The notes under the pieces are model-generated. The model saw only the letters and a program-made list of their open reading frames with translations. It ran no database searches and was not told the DNA's origin. 64,000 bases of DNA from Celeribacter litoreus (lineage in GTDB: Bacteria; Pseudomonadota; Alphaproteobacteria; Rhodobacterales; Rhodobacteraceae), in the NCBI RefSeq assembly GCF_020165855.1, contig NZ_JAIUFY010000001.1, positions 1 to 64,000 of the forward strand, in the 5' to 3' direction. The first letter of the stretch is position 1. The number at the start of each line of letters is the position of its first letter. Shown here piece after piece: positions 17,576-27,243 of the stretch. The position numbers and the translations under genes were made by a program.

Positions 17576-17631
17576 GCCACTAGGGATAGCATGAGAATTC
17601 CCGATTCGACCACGAGGAAAACAGACGCGTG

Positions 17632-18939
17632 TTAGTTGGTTTCGAGCCCTTCCGGCTGACCGACAACAACAAAGGTGAGGTTTTCAGGATCATACAAATC
17701 ACGGATCACACGGTTCACTTCGTCGAGCGTAACCGCATTCACCATATCGTTGCGGGTCGCGATGTAATCGGGCGACAATCCCTGCGCCTGCATGCCCACG
17801 AGGATACGTGCAATCGGACCGTTCCCGTCAAACCGGAGCGCATAAGCGCCCGTCAAATAGGTCTTGGCCTTGTCCAACTCTTCCTCCGTGAGACCGTCGG
17901 CGGCGAGCTTTGCCCATTCGTCTTTGACGACCTGCACGGCCTCAGACACAGCTCCGTTGCCGGAGGAAAATTGTCCAACGATCAACTCTGCATGATCATA
18001 GGGAACGAGATAGGCGCCGATGCCGTAGGTCAGCCCGCGCTTCTCACGCACCTCTTCCATCAGACGCGAGTCGCTCTGACCGCCGACAATCTCATTCGCG
18101 ATATAGGCGGTGATGAAATCGGGATCGTCTCGTGCGATGCCCTTGTGCCCGAAATAAACGACGGATTGAGGTGTCTCATAGGGAATTACAGTTATGCCGC
18201 CGTCGAGCGTCGGCTCAACCCGTTCCGGGAGGTCAGGCCCACCCGTCGGCAAATCACCCAAGAGATCATCGAGCAGCGCCGCAAGTTCGTCCGCCGTAAT
18301 GTCGCCCACAGCCCCAACGAGCACCCGATCACGGGTCATCGTGCGGGCCTTTGCCTCGAACATATCCTCACGCGTGAGCCCCGCAACGCTCTCCAGTGTC
18401 CCGTTGGAATTCGTGCCATAGGGATGGTCACCAAAGGCCATGTTGTAGAACGTATCCGCCGCAATATCGCCCGGGTCGGTCGCCTCAGAGCGGATGATGG
18501 AGTTCACCTGCCCACGCACACGATCCACAGCCTGCTGGTCAAACCGCGGGTCCATGATGGCCTGACGCAAAAGCGCCATGGCTTCGTCGCGGTTTTCGGT
18601 CAGAAAGCGCGTCGAGATCGATACAGAGTCGGTGTTTGCATCGAAGCTGAAACTCGCTGCGAGCGCATCGCGTGCTTTCGCGAAGGCCTGAGCATCCATG
18701 TCGCCAGCGCCCTCTTCGAGGGTCGCCATCATAAGGTTTACTTCACCCCGCTTCCCGGGACGGTCGAGCGCAGTACCACCCGCGAACCGGATTTCGAGGG
18801 CAGTGAAGGGAATCGAATGCTCTTCGACAAGCCACGCCTCAATCCCGCCGGGAGAGGTGACTTCTTGGACATCGACAGCGGCCTGCGCAGGGATGGACAA
18901 AAACACCAGCGCAATCAAAGCAGAGAGAACAGATTTCAT
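17632..18939 (-). CDS. M16 peptidase-like protein, catalytically dead subunit
   Basis: A 435-residue secreted protein: signal peptide (about 1-20, ending AQA) and two M16 (pitrilysin/MPP-like) domains. The zinc motif HxxEH is absent; the matching region reads VNLMMATLEEGAG. The C-terminal half keeps the R/Y substrate-binding signature region (EEVREKRGLTYGIGAY, about 305). It probably forms a heterodimer with the active M16 protein encoded immediately upstream, whose stop it overlaps by four bases. The pair resembles the alpha/beta arrangement of mitochondrial processing peptidase, but here in the periplasm. Confidence 0.88.
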   Translation of the reverse strand: MKSVLSALIALVFLSIPAQAAVDVQEVTSPGGIEAWLVEEHSIPFTALEIRFAGGTALDRPGKRGEVNLMMATLEEGAGDMDAQAFAKARDALAASFSFDANTDSVSISTRFLTENRDEAMALLRQAIMDPRFDQQAVDRVRGQVNSIIRSEATDPGDIAADTFYNMAFGDHPYGTNSNGTLESVAGLTREDMFEAKARTMTRDRVLVGAVGDITADELAALLDDLLGDLPTGGPDLPERVEPTLDGGITVIPYETPQSVVYFGHKGIARDDPDFITAYIANEIVGGQSDSRLMEEVREKRGLTYGIGAYLVPYDHAELIVGQFSSGNGAVSEAVQVVKDEWAKLAADGLTEEELDKAKTYLTGAYALRFDGNGPIARILVGMQAQGLSPDYIATRNDMVNAVTLDEVNRVIRDLYDPENLTFVVVGQPEGLETN

Positions 18940-20270
18940 CCTGCGGTTCCTTCATTCGTTTCGGGCATCAGCCAGCCTGTCACAGCGTTCCGGCGTGCGA
19001 ACACTTCTTGGGCCGCCACCATCACATCGTCTGGTGTCACAGCCTGCAAAATGTCAGGCCAACTTTCGACGTCATCGAGAGACAGCCCAATCGCGAGCTC
19101 TTGCCCATATTGCCGCGCAAGCCCTTCGATATTGTCCTCAGCATAAATGCGTCCGGCACGAAGGCGCGTTTTAAGGCTTTCGAACTCTTCGAGATCAACC
19201 CCATCCTCAAGGAAGCTGGCAAGAGTTGCGTCGAGTGCGGCTTCTGCCTCCTCGAGCGAAAGCTCCGGCGTCGGCACCATGATCAGACCGAAGGTGCCGT
19301 CATCAATCGACGTGCCATCATAGTAAGCCCCGACATAGATCGCCTTTGGGTCTTCGAATGCCAGTTTCTGCGCGAGGTAGGATGTCGTGGAGTTCCCGCC
19401 GAGCAACTCGGCCAAGAACACAAGCGCGGCAGCCTCTTCCTGTGCCCCGGGGTCACGTTCCTGCGCGAGATAGGTGCGCATGATGTAGGGCTGCGCCACG
19501 CGCGGGTCGGTCATCGTCATGCGACGCTCCGCAAGTTGCGGCGGCTCCTGCGGGCGCACGCGCGGCGCAAGATCGGGCGTCGGTTCCAACGGTCCGTAAT
19601 AGGTTTTCGCCAACTCGAAAACTTCGTCCGGTTCTACATCGCCCGCCACCACGAGGATGGCATTATTTGGCGCGTAGTAGCGGTGGTAGAATTCAAAGGC
19701 GTCGTCGCGATTGAGTTGTTCCATCTCGTGTCGCCAACCAATGATCGGCACGCCGTAGGGATGGTTCAGGTATTGCGCCGCGCGGCGTTGCTCCGCGAAG
19801 AGCGCGCCGGGATCATTATCCGTGCGTTGATTGCGTTCTTCGAGCACGACCTGACGCTCCGTCGTCACGTCCTGTTCGGTCATTTCCAGATCACGCATCC
19901 GGTCTGCTTCCATCTCCATCATGAGGCCGAGACGGTCGGCAGCAACCCGTTGATAGTAAGCGGTATAATCCCATGACGTGAAGGCATTGTCAGATCCGCC
20001 ATTGAGCGTCACGGTTTCGGACAGCTCACCTGCAGCGAGGTCATCAGTTCCTTTGAACATCAAGTGTTCGAGAAAATGAGCGATTCCGCTTTTGCCCATC
20101 GGCTCGTCCGCCGCACCGACCTTGTACCAGACGGTGTGTGCAACGACGGGGGCGCGGTGGTCTTCGAGGACGACCACCTCCATTCCGTTATCGAGGGTGA
20201 AATGACTGACATCCGCCGCAACCGCGGGAGAGGCCATGGCGATAAGCGCCGCTGTCAAACCGTTCTTCAT
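18936..20270 (-). CDS. M16 zinc metallopeptidase, active subunit
   Basis: A 444-residue periplasmic protease. Signal peptide about 1-18 (ends AVAA). The inverted zinc motif HFLEH lies in GIAHFLEHLMFKGT (about 57-70), and the third ligand is likely the Glu in the downstream helix (MEMEADRM region). The C-terminal inactive domain completes the clam-shell fold. AAAGGTGA before ATG 20270 fixes the start; further upstream frame is intergenic. The substrate is unknown, probably peptides or misfolded periplasmic proteins. It is coupled to the inactive partner downstream and lies 86 bases after the lipoprotein gene. Confidence 0.92.
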   Translation of the reverse strand: MKNGLTAALIAMASPAVAADVSHFTLDNGMEVVVLEDHRAPVVAHTVWYKVGAADEPMGKSGIAHFLEHLMFKGTDDLAAGELSETVTLNGGSDNAFTSWDYTAYYQRVAADRLGLMMEMEADRMRDLEMTEQDVTTERQVVLEERNQRTDNDPGALFAEQRRAAQYLNHPYGVPIIGWRHEMEQLNRDDAFEFYHRYYAPNNAILVVAGDVEPDEVFELAKTYYGPLEPTPDLAPRVRPQEPPQLAERRMTMTDPRVAQPYIMRTYLAQERDPGAQEEAAALVFLAELLGGNSTTSYLAQKLAFEDPKAIYVGAYYDGTSIDDGTFGLIMVPTPELSLEEAEAALDATLASFLEDGVDLEEFESLKTRLRAGRIYAEDNIEGLARQYGQELAIGLSLDDVESWPDILQAVTPDDVMVAAQEVFARRNAVTGWLMPETNEGTAG

Positions 20271-20356
20271 CAAGTCACCTTTCTTAAGTCGACACACAGG
20301 AATGTGGCGTGAAACCACGTGCTCGACAACAGCTGTGACAGGAATTTGAACGGAGG

Positions 20357-20824
20357 TTATTGCTCTGGCGCAGACGGGACGACAATCCCGAGGGCGCGAA
20401 GGCGCTCCCACTCGGCCCAGGGATCGAGGGCAAAGCGGCGATAAGCGCGCTCATACTTGCCGCGACCTTCACGTCGACGCTCGTCCGACGCATAGAGGTC
20501 CGCGCGGATATTAGAATCAACACCATAGCGCGACGCATAGGACACGATCGCTCCGTCAACACCGGTCGCAGCCGGAACACGCCCGCCAAGGGCAATGATG
20601 AGATCTTCGTTCGGCGTCGCATCCGCGAGGTTGGTTCCGCCGGGCGTCGGAGCTGGAAGAGCGGAGTAATCCGTCGGCTCCTGAAGGTCCTTCGCCGGAA
20701 CGATGGTGAATTCGTCCGGGCCGATGCTCACGTCATTCGGCAACATTTCACCTTTGCGCCCGCAGGCGACCAGTGCGGCCAGGGCCATCAAGCCAAAACC
20801 CAAGCGTACCGATCTGGAGACCAT
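20357..20824 (-). CDS. DUF3035-type lipoprotein
   Basis: A 155-residue predicted lipoprotein. The lipobox is LVAC with the lipid-bearing cysteine at residue 21, after a short hydrophobic signal. The rest is Pro/Asp-rich, ending in a helical Arg/Glu-rich segment (about 110-150). It matches the alphaproteobacterial DUF3035 family of unknown role. GGAAGAG precedes ATG 20824. The gene directly follows lspA, the enzyme that would cleave its signal peptide, and lies ahead of the M16 peptidase pair. Confidence 0.82.
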   Translation of the reverse strand: MVSRSVRLGFGLMALAALVACGRKGEMLPNDVSIGPDEFTIVPAKDLQEPTDYSALPAPTPGGTNLADATPNEDLIIALGGRVPAATGVDGAIVSYASRYGVDSNIRADLYASDERRREGRGKYERAYRRFALDPWAEWERLRALGIVVPSAPEQ

Positions 20825-20883
20825 GAACTCTTCCCTTCGCAGTGATGCATCGTCCGCTGTTTTAGACCAGCTTTGCGCCGAGG

Positions 20884-21357
20884 TCACGCGTGGTTTTTTT
20901 TCTCGGAGGTGAAAAGAATGAGACCAATTGCACCTGCAAAAATCGCGATATCCGCCACGTTGAACGAAAACGGGTTTCTGAACCCGCAGCAGGACATGTT
21001 CAAAAAGTCGGCCACAGCGCCGTAAATCACACGATCAATTGCGTTCCCGAGTGCCCCACCAATGAGCAAACCAGCACTCAGGTTGCCCCAGAACGAAAAT
21101 TCCTCACGCCGGACCCAAACCAGAACCCAGCCGGAAATCACCACCGCGAGCGCAATCCACCCCCAACGAAGCAAATCGCCATGACCGGACAGAAGGCCGA
21201 AATTCGCCCCCTCATTCCACGCCATAATAAAGGTGAGATAGGGGGGCAGAACATCAATCTGCCCCACTGTTTTGAGCGAGAGATACTGGACCACAACCCA
21301 TTTGCTGAGCTGGTCGATCAAAAAGGTGATCAGCGCCGAGAGGGTCGCAGTCCGCAT
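20884..21357 (-). CDS. lspA: Lipoprotein signal peptidase (signal peptidase II)
   Basis: A 157-residue membrane aspartyl protease with four hydrophobic helices that removes signal peptides from diacylated prolipoproteins. The catalytic aspartates lie in GNAIDRVIYG and VADFLN. The N-terminus FLIDQLSKWVV is family-typical. The ATG at 21357 aligns with the usual start; a TTG at 21372 would add five residues. It follows purH by 18 bases and precedes a lipoprotein gene, forming one operon. Confidence 0.94.
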   Translation of the reverse strand: MRTATLSALITFLIDQLSKWVVVQYLSLKTVGQIDVLPPYLTFIMAWNEGANFGLLSGHGDLLRWGWIALAVVISGWVLVWVRREEFSFWGNLSAGLLIGGALGNAIDRVIYGAVADFLNMSCCGFRNPFSFNVADIAIFAGAIGLILFTSEKKNHA

Positions 21358-21375
21358 CCTGAATACCGTCAACTG

Positions 21376-22965
21376 TTAGTGACGGAAGTGGCGCATGCCG
21401 GTGAAGACCATCGCAAGACCCGCTTCGTTGGCGGCGTCGATGACTTCGTTATCGCGCATGGATCCACCCGGCTGGATCACACAGGATGCACCCGCAGCCG
21501 CCGCTTCGAGCAGACCGTCCGCGAACGGGAAGAACGCGTCAGATGCCACAGCGGAGCCTTTGGTGAGCGGCTCTGGCAGGCCCATAGCTTCGGCCATACG
21601 CTCCGCTTTCTTCGCAGCGATGAGCGCGGAGTCGAGACGCGACATCTGGCCTGCACCGACGCCGACAGTGGCTTGGTTCTTCACGTAGACGATCGCGTTG
21701 GATTTGACGTGCTTGCCGACTTTCCATGCGAACAGGAGGTCTTTCATCTGCTCTTCGGTCGGGGCTTTCTCGGTCACGACTTTCAGATCATCCATACCGA
21801 TGAAGCCAGCGTCTTTGTCCTGAATGAGATAGCCACCGGCGACCTGACGGATCGTGTTCGGCTTCTCGAGGACGTTCGGCAGACCTTCGGTCGTCAGCAG
21901 GCGCAGGTTTTTCTTCGCGGCGAAGATTGCTTTGGCCTCATCCGTCGCACCCGGGGCGATGACGACCTCGGTGAAGATCTCGGTGATCGCTTTTGCGGTT
22001 TCCGCGTCGAGCGTCTGGTTCAGCGCGACAATGCCACCGAACGCGGAAGTGCGGTCACAATCGAAGGCGTGCTGGTAAGCTTCGAGAAGGGTCGCACCCT
22101 TCGCAACACCACAGGGGTTCGCGTGCTTGATGATTGCAACAGCCGGCGTATCGGCCGGATCGAATTCGGCCACAAGCTCAAACGCTGCATCGGTGTCGTT
22201 GATGTTGTTGTAGGAGAGCTCTTTACCCTGATGCTGCACAGCGGTCGCCACACCCGGACGCTCGGAGCCATCCACGTAGAAAGCAGCGGACTGGTGCGGG
22301 TTTTCACCGTAACGAAGGGTTTGTTTGATCTGACCGGCGACAACGCGGCGGCGCGGAGCGGCTTCGCCGATCGCATCGGCCATCCAGTTCGACACAGCCG
22401 CGTCGTAGGCGCCCGTGCGCGCATAAGCGATCTGAGCCATTTTCTGGCGGAACGCGTAGGAGGTCTGACCGTCATTTGCGTCGAGTTCCGCGATCAGCGC
22501 GTCATAGTCTTCAACGTCAACGATGGTAGTGACAAAACCGTGGTTCTTCGCAGAGGCGCGGATCATGGCAGGACCACCGATATCGATGTTCTCGATCATC
22601 TCGTCATATTCGGCACCGCGGACCAGAGCGGCCTCGAACGGGTAGAGGTTCACGACGAGGAGGTCGATACCGCCAATGCCGTGCTCATCCATGGCTTTCA
22701 CGTGCTCGTCGTTGTCGCGCAGCGCGAGAAGACCACCGTGCACTTTCGGGTGCAGGGTTTTCACGCGGCCGCCCATCATTTCCGGGAAGCCTGTGACCTC
22801 GGACACGTCTTTTACATCGAGACCCGCATCGCGCAGAGTTTTCGCGGAGCCGCCGGTCGAAAGCAGTTCAACGCCTTTCGCCGCGAGCTTCTGGCCCAGT
22901 TCGATAAGGCCGGTTTTGTCGGATACGGAAAGAAGCGCGCGCTTCACGGGATAAAGGTCGGTCAT
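21376..22965 (-). CDS. purH: Bifunctional AICAR transformylase/IMP cyclohydrolase
   Basis: A 529-residue enzyme for the last two steps of purine synthesis: formylation of AICAR and closure to IMP. The N-terminal MGS-like cyclohydrolase domain (about 1-190; note [10 protein letters not shown] and STGGSAKTL) is followed by the transformylase domain with KHANPCGVA (about 265) and the AFGGIVALN region. Length is normal. It sits between the heparinase-family gene and lspA, an order common in Rhodobacterales. Confidence 0.97.
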   Translation of the reverse strand: MTDLYPVKRALLSVSDKTGLIELGQKLAAKGVELLSTGGSAKTLRDAGLDVKDVSEVTGFPEMMGGRVKTLHPKVHGGLLALRDNDEHVKAMDEHGIGGIDLLVVNLYPFEAALVRGAEYDEMIENIDIGGPAMIRASAKNHGFVTTIVDVEDYDALIAELDANDGQTSYAFRQKMAQIAYARTGAYDAAVSNWMADAIGEAAPRRRVVAGQIKQTLRYGENPHQSAAFYVDGSERPGVATAVQHQGKELSYNNINDTDAAFELVAEFDPADTPAVAIIKHANPCGVAKGATLLEAYQHAFDCDRTSAFGGIVALNQTLDAETAKAITEIFTEVVIAPGATDEAKAIFAAKKNLRLLTTEGLPNVLEKPNTIRQVAGGYLIQDKDAGFIGMDDLKVVTEKAPTEEQMKDLLFAWKVGKHVKSNAIVYVKNQATVGVGAGQMSRLDSALIAAKKAERMAEAMGLPEPLTKGSAVASDAFFPFADGLLEAAAAGASCVIQPGGSMRDNEVIDAANEAGLAMVFTGMRHFRH

Positions 22966-23001
22966 GTAGAAGTCCCCACGGATGGCTCGATGGCAGTCAG
23001 A

Positions 23002-24747
23002 TCAGCTCAGGGTCGCGTCGGTCATCTCGAGATCGCGGAGCGCTGTCGGCGTGTCTTGCGCCTTCGCGAGAGTCCAACGGACACGCGTCGCATAATCCAT
23101 TGCCGCGGCAGATAGAACCACTTGTTTGGTCGCACGCGGCTTTAGGCGGGTTTTTTCGAGGTAAACGGACCTTTCGAGGCTCAATTTGGCGCGTCCGTCA
23201 TGGCGGAACACCCAAATCTCACCGGATTTGAGCGCCATCGACACCGCCGTCCCACCCATATCGAGCGCCGCATCCACGTCGGGATGGAGATGGAAGCGGA
23301 TCTGGAAGGGGATTCCCTGCAGTTTAAGCAGATCCATCATCTTGTCGAATTGCTGCTCGTCCTCGGACGTGATCGTTGCGAGCGTGTCCTCGCCCGCAAT
23401 CCCACGCCCGTCTTTCGAGAGCTCGAGTTGCCGGATGTGCGTGAGACCATGCGTGCTGCCGTAGCCGTTGTGACCCGCGACGAACCCGCCACCATCCTCA
23501 TCATTGCGCAGTTCCAGACGCACATCATTTGGCACATCGGTCAGGAGGGACCGTAAATGCCCGCCAACCATCTTCTTCGGCCCAAGGCGGGAGGAAGAAT
23601 AACCATCAATCCCGAGGGTGGAATGCGACGGCGTCGCCCGTCCGGCACGACGCCACTTTTCCCCGAAATTGCTCCCGGAGCCACAGTTCACAATGAGCGG
23701 CCGGCGTCCGGACGTGAGTTCAAACGCAAGCGTTGATGCATGGGCGTTAAAAGACGCATCCCGCGCGGGCGGCGGCGCGGCATCTACAATGATCGACGTG
23801 CGCCCTGCGGACAGGCGCAGATACCCCATGTGAAGCCCCTGCCCCGGAGGAGTACGATTGCCGGACGCCGCGAACGCATGGTCCAAACGCCCTTCCAGAC
23901 CACGGCCACCGCCATGGAACCGCGCCAGCCCGCCATCCGCGTGACGAAGCGCACGTAGCGTCGGGGCAATACGGTCGATTGCCGCCAGATGCGCTTCAGG
24001 CGCGACCATCCCCGCCTCCGCGAGCGCCTCAGCCGCCCACGTCAAAAGGGTAAAGACCTCTAAAAGCTCTTCGGGATTTCGGGTGGGCAGCCCACCTTCA
24101 TCGTCAATGCAAGTGATACACTCATTGGCCAGCGCTTTGGTCGCGGTCGCGACATGGTCTTCCATCCCGACGAGTGAAAGTCCTGCGTAGATCAACCCCG
24201 TCAGCGCCTCAAAACGCGCCAATCCGGGACTCGCGGTTTCCCAGCGCCGTGCGAGGAAAATCGTCTGCTGTCCGAGACTTGTGAAAAATGCGTTCGACGC
24301 CGCAGTATCCTGCCCCGAGAGAAAAAAGAGCGCGTGGTGAATCCAGCGGATCAAGCGACGCCCCGTCAGATCAGGCGTCCAACCCGATCCACGCCCACCC
24401 GCGAATTTCGCAATCCAGTCGTTGGTCCAAGCCTGCGCCCGCCGCCGCGCGTTGAAGTCGCCAACCGCCGCAAGATCGTCAAGCCACGCGAAACCGTGGA
24501 TTTCCTCCGCATAGCGCGCGCTCGGTGCTTCGATGTCCCAGATGGACGCGTCAGGCGCCTCAACAAGGTCCCCCGCAAAGAGAAAATTTCCGGCAATTAA
24601 CTGTCGTCCACGCGCGAAGGAGCCGATGGATTTGGGCTCCATCTGCGACTTGAACCCCATCGCGGGTTTTGCCCGCGACGCGCGCCACGCATGATACTTA
24701 TTCATGCGGCGAACGGTTTTCGTGCGCCAATCCTCGCTCTGCGACAT
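23002..24747 (-). CDS. Heparinase II/III family protein
   Basis: A 581-residue protein with an alpha/alpha-toroid N-terminal half (about 60-300) and the heparinase II/III C-terminal beta-sandwich domain (about 310-560; for example GYLRLSAGRTSIIVDAAPPP and NAHASTLAFEL). Relatives are polysaccharide lyases, but no export signal is visible, so a cytoplasmic role or an atypical route is possible. AGGCAGG precedes ATG 24747; the frame is open 22 codons further without a site. It occupies a fixed place between rsmB and purH in related genomes, suggesting a housekeeping rather than catabolic role; this is inference. Confidence 0.82.
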   Translation of the reverse strand: MSQSEDWRTKTVRRMNKYHAWRASRAKPAMGFKSQMEPKSIGSFARGRQLIAGNFLFAGDLVEAPDASIWDIEAPSARYAEEIHGFAWLDDLAAVGDFNARRRAQAWTNDWIAKFAGGRGSGWTPDLTGRRLIRWIHHALFFLSGQDTAASNAFFTSLGQQTIFLARRWETASPGLARFEALTGLIYAGLSLVGMEDHVATATKALANECITCIDDEGGLPTRNPEELLEVFTLLTWAAEALAEAGMVAPEAHLAAIDRIAPTLRALRHADGGLARFHGGGRGLEGRLDHAFAASGNRTPPGQGLHMGYLRLSAGRTSIIVDAAPPPARDASFNAHASTLAFELTSGRRPLIVNCGSGSNFGEKWRRAGRATPSHSTLGIDGYSSSRLGPKKMVGGHLRSLLTDVPNDVRLELRNDEDGGGFVAGHNGYGSTHGLTHIRQLELSKDGRGIAGEDTLATITSEDEQQFDKMMDLLKLQGIPFQIRFHLHPDVDAALDMGGTAVSMALKSGEIWVFRHDGRAKLSLERSVYLEKTRLKPRATKQVVLSAAAMDYATRVRWTLAKAQDTPTALRDLEMTDATLS

Positions 24748-24831
24748 TCGGGCCTGCCTCAGCCTATTATTCTCGTTTCCTGAAAGGATAGCGGGCAGCC
24801 CCCCGACTGTCATCGGGAAAACGGACCGCGC

Positions 24832-26112
24832 TCACCCCTTGCGCAGAACCGTGATGAAGAATCCATCCATCCCGCCGCGATCCGCCCAGTAGTCGGGACG
24901 CGTGCGCAGACCTTCGTCTCCGATCCACTCCGGATCAACGCCCGCAATCTTGAGCGCATCGAGATCAACAACGAGGTCCGGATGCCGCTCTTTCGCATCT
25001 CGAATTTGCTCTTCGCCTTCGTCGATCAGCAAAGAACAGGTGCAGTAGACCAGCTTCCCGCCTGGCTTCAAAAGCCCGAGCGCGCGATCAATCATGTACT
25101 CCTGCAGCTCAAATAGCCCCGGAAAGTCGGAGCCGTCCTTCACCTGCGGCAGATCAGGATGACGGCGGATCGTGCCCGTCGCTGTGCAAGGCGCGTCGAG
25201 GAGAATCGCATCAAACGGCCCGCCTTCGTATTCGAGCGCATCTCCCGCCACGATCTCCGCCGACAGCCCGCAGCGCGCGAGGTTTTCCGCGACTCGCTTC
25301 AACCGGCTCTCAGAAATGTCGAGCGCCGTGACCTCCGCGCCCATCTGCGCGAGTTGCATCGTTTTCCCGCCTGGCGCAGAGCACATGTCGAGGACACGCA
25401 TACCCGCCTCTGGCGCGAGGATTCGCGCGGGCAGAGCCGCGGCGGCATCCTGCACCCACCACTCACCATCCTCAAAACCGGCGAGCTTCGTCACCTGAAC
25501 AGCGCCATCAACGCGCACCGATCCAGTCGGCAGCACAACCCCGCCAAGTTTTTCGGCCCAGCCCTCGGGATCATTTTTCACAGTGAGATCAATTGGCGCG
25601 CCGCTCGCGTGGGCCGTTTCCATCGCGGCAATCGCGGGTTTCCCATAGTCGGCAACCAGTGGTTTGCGAAGCCATTTCGGCATCATCGGCGCGGGGAGCG
25701 TCTCCCACTTCGCCTTTTCCGCATCGATCTTGCGCAGCACCGCGTTGACCAGCCCTTTGAAATGGCTAGATTTCGGGCGCTCCTGCATGAGCGCGACATA
25801 GGCGTTCACGACGCCATGCGCCGCCTCGCCTGCCGCACAAACCTCATACACCCCGAGACGCAGCGCGTTCATCACATGCGGTGCAGGACGTTTGGACAGG
25901 TGCGGCCCGAGCATCCGGTCACACCGGTCAACAACTCGGAGACATTCGGTCGCCATCCGCTGTGCACGGGCGCGGTCATCGGGCGGCAGGTCCGCGGTGC
26001 GCTTGAGCAGCACTTCGGAGAGCAAGCGTTTTTCGACCAGCACCGCATCTAAGAGCGCGAGTGCAGCACGGCGGGCCGCGAGGCCAGCGACATCTGGGGT
26101 TCTTGTTTTCAT
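24832..26112 (-). CDS. rsmB: 16S rRNA (cytosine-967-C5)-methyltransferase
   Basis: A 426-residue SAM-dependent RNA methyltransferase. The N-terminal NusB-like RNA-binding domain (about 1-140) precedes the Rossmann domain with MCSAPGGKT (about 245), LLDAPCTATG (with one catalytic Cys) and YCTCSLL (the second conserved Cys). The start at ATG 26112 follows the conserved N-terminus; the frame is open upstream into the divergent SDHAF4 promoter but has no support. It heads the rsmB–heparinase–purH–lspA string. Confidence 0.92.
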   Translation of the reverse strand: MKTRTPDVAGLAARRAALALLDAVLVEKRLLSEVLLKRTADLPPDDRARAQRMATECLRVVDRCDRMLGPHLSKRPAPHVMNALRLGVYEVCAAGEAAHGVVNAYVALMQERPKSSHFKGLVNAVLRKIDAEKAKWETLPAPMMPKWLRKPLVADYGKPAIAAMETAHASGAPIDLTVKNDPEGWAEKLGGVVLPTGSVRVDGAVQVTKLAGFEDGEWWVQDAAAALPARILAPEAGMRVLDMCSAPGGKTMQLAQMGAEVTALDISESRLKRVAENLARCGLSAEIVAGDALEYEGGPFDAILLDAPCTATGTIRRHPDLPQVKDGSDFPGLFELQEYMIDRALGLLKPGGKLVYCTCSLLIDEGEEQIRDAKERHPDLVVDLDALKIAGVDPEWIGDEGLRTRPDYWADRGGMDGFFITVLRKG

Positions 26113-26159
26113 GGCCCGATGCCGTATATCAGAAGGGCACCCCGGACAAGGATTTCCCG

Positions 26160-26366
26160 ATGAGTGACAGCGACCAGAAGCCCGAACCCCGCGACATCTC
26201 CCATTTGCCGCCTGCTGCGCAGCGCGCATTGGCCGAGGCCGAAGAGCGCCGTAAAAAGTTGGACGAAGAGGTGAAGAAGATGCCGACCGAGCTTGGCGGG
26301 CGCGACGGGCCAGAGCCAGTTCGCTATGGCGACTGGGAGAAAAAAGGTCTCGCCATCGACTTTTAA
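26160..26366 (+). CDS. SDHAF4-like succinate dehydrogenase assembly factor (DUF1674)
   Basis: A 68-residue protein with the conserved C-terminus GGRDGPEPVRYGDWEKKG of the DUF1674/SDHAF4 family. In mitochondria SDHAF4 binds the flavinated SdhA subunit before complex II assembly; the bacterial role is inferred from homology. A Glu/Lys-rich helix occupies about residues 20-45. AAGGA precedes ATG 26160, which decides the start over an earlier open frame inside rsmB. It is divergent from rsmB, with 47 bases between starts, and has its own terminator. Confidence 0.85.
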   Translation: MSDSDQKPEPRDISHLPPAAQRALAEAEERRKKLDEEVKKMPTELGGRDGPEPVRYGDWEKKGLAIDF

Positions 26367-26368
26367 AG

Positions 26369-26401
26369 AAAAAACCCGCAGGTGCCTGCGGGTTTTGTTT
26401 T
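26369..26401 (+). terminator. Bidirectional terminator between SDHAF4 gene and dapB
   Basis: A 12-bp perfect stem (26371-26382 with 26385-26396) and a two-base loop. The right side continues with TTTTGTTTT and the left side with A-runs, so it can stop transcription from both convergent genes. Confidence 0.9.
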
Positions 26402-26423
26402 GAGTATTTCAGCCAAGAAGAAG
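26402..26423 (+). repeat. Post-terminator repeat, copy 1
   Basis: GAGTATTT, two bases, then GCCAAGAAGAAG, beginning directly after the terminator T-run. The same 20 fixed bases recur at 39126-39147 after the pnp terminator. Function unknown. Confidence 0.6.
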
Positions 26424-26433
26424 CTGAGCGGCG

Positions 26434-27243
26434 TTAGAGGCCAAGCACGTCGAGCATATCGTATTCACCCGGCTTCTGACCCTGCCCCCAAACGGCAGCT
26501 TTGACAGCACCCTTGGCAAACAGCGAACGATCAGACGCGATATGGCGCAGGATGATACGTTCTCCTTCGCCCGCGAATATCACATCGTGCTCGCCGATGA
26601 TGTCGCCCCCGCGGATCGCAGAGAAGCCGATATCGCCTCTATTGCGCGCGCCGGTGATGCCGTCACGACCGGAATCGCTCACATCCGCGAGGGACACGCC
26701 ACGACCTTCGGCTGCGGCTTCCCCGAGCATGAGCGCGGTGCCGGAGGGAGCATCCACTTTGCGGTTATGGTGGGCTTCGACGATTTCGATATCATAGTCG
26801 GCATCAAGTGCCGCAGACACCATTTTGGTAAGCTTCGTCAGAAGGTTAACCCCGAGAGACATATTGCCCGCGCGGATGATGGTCGCATGGTGCGCGGCGG
26901 CGGCGATCTTTTTGAGATCTTCATCCGTCATCCCCGTCGTGCCGATCACGTGGACGCAGCGGGCCTGCGCAGCAAGAGCCGCAAATGCGACCGTGGCCGC
27001 AGGCGCTGTGAAATCGATGACCGCCTGCGCTTTGGAGAAGGCTTCCAGCGCATCGTCCGTGACGGTGACGCCCAGCGCCGTGCCGCCCATCGCTTCGCCT
27101 ACGTCACGGCCCACCCACTCATGGCCCGAACGCTCTACCGCGCCCACGAGTTTGCAGACGTTGGATGCGAGAACGGTTTTGATCAGCATCTGGCCCATAC
27201 GGCCGGACGCGCCGGTGATCACGATGCCGGGAAGGTCGGTCAT
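26434..27243 (-). CDS. dapB: 4-hydroxy-tetrahydrodipicolinate reductase
   Basis: A 269-residue NAD(P)H-dependent enzyme of lysine and meso-diaminopimelate synthesis. The dinucleotide site [10 protein letters not shown] lies at about residues 11-20, and the catalytic and substrate region is [15 protein letters not shown] (about 155-170). AGGAG stands eight bases before the ATG. It is divergent from rbfA and convergent with the SDHAF4 gene. Its product is used for peptidoglycan; dapC-like and amidase genes lie elsewhere in the window. Confidence 0.96.
   Translation of the reverse strand: MTDLPGIVITGASGRMGQMLIKTVLASNVCKLVGAVERSGHEWVGRDVGEAMGGTALGVTVTDDALEAFSKAQAVIDFTAPAATVAFAALAAQARCVHVIGTTGMTDEDLKKIAAAAHHATIIRAGNMSLGVNLLTKLTKMVSAALDADYDIEIVEAHHNRKVDAPSGTALMLGEAAAEGRGVSLADVSDSGRDGITGARNRGDIGFSAIRGGDIIGEHDVIFAGEGERIILRHIASDRSLFAKGAVKAAVWGQGQKPGEYDMLDVLGL

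Noticed and set aside
20890-23115. 741-codon open frame opposite purH and lspA
   Set aside because: Covers two well-supported genes in antisense. No ribosome site or recognisable domain.
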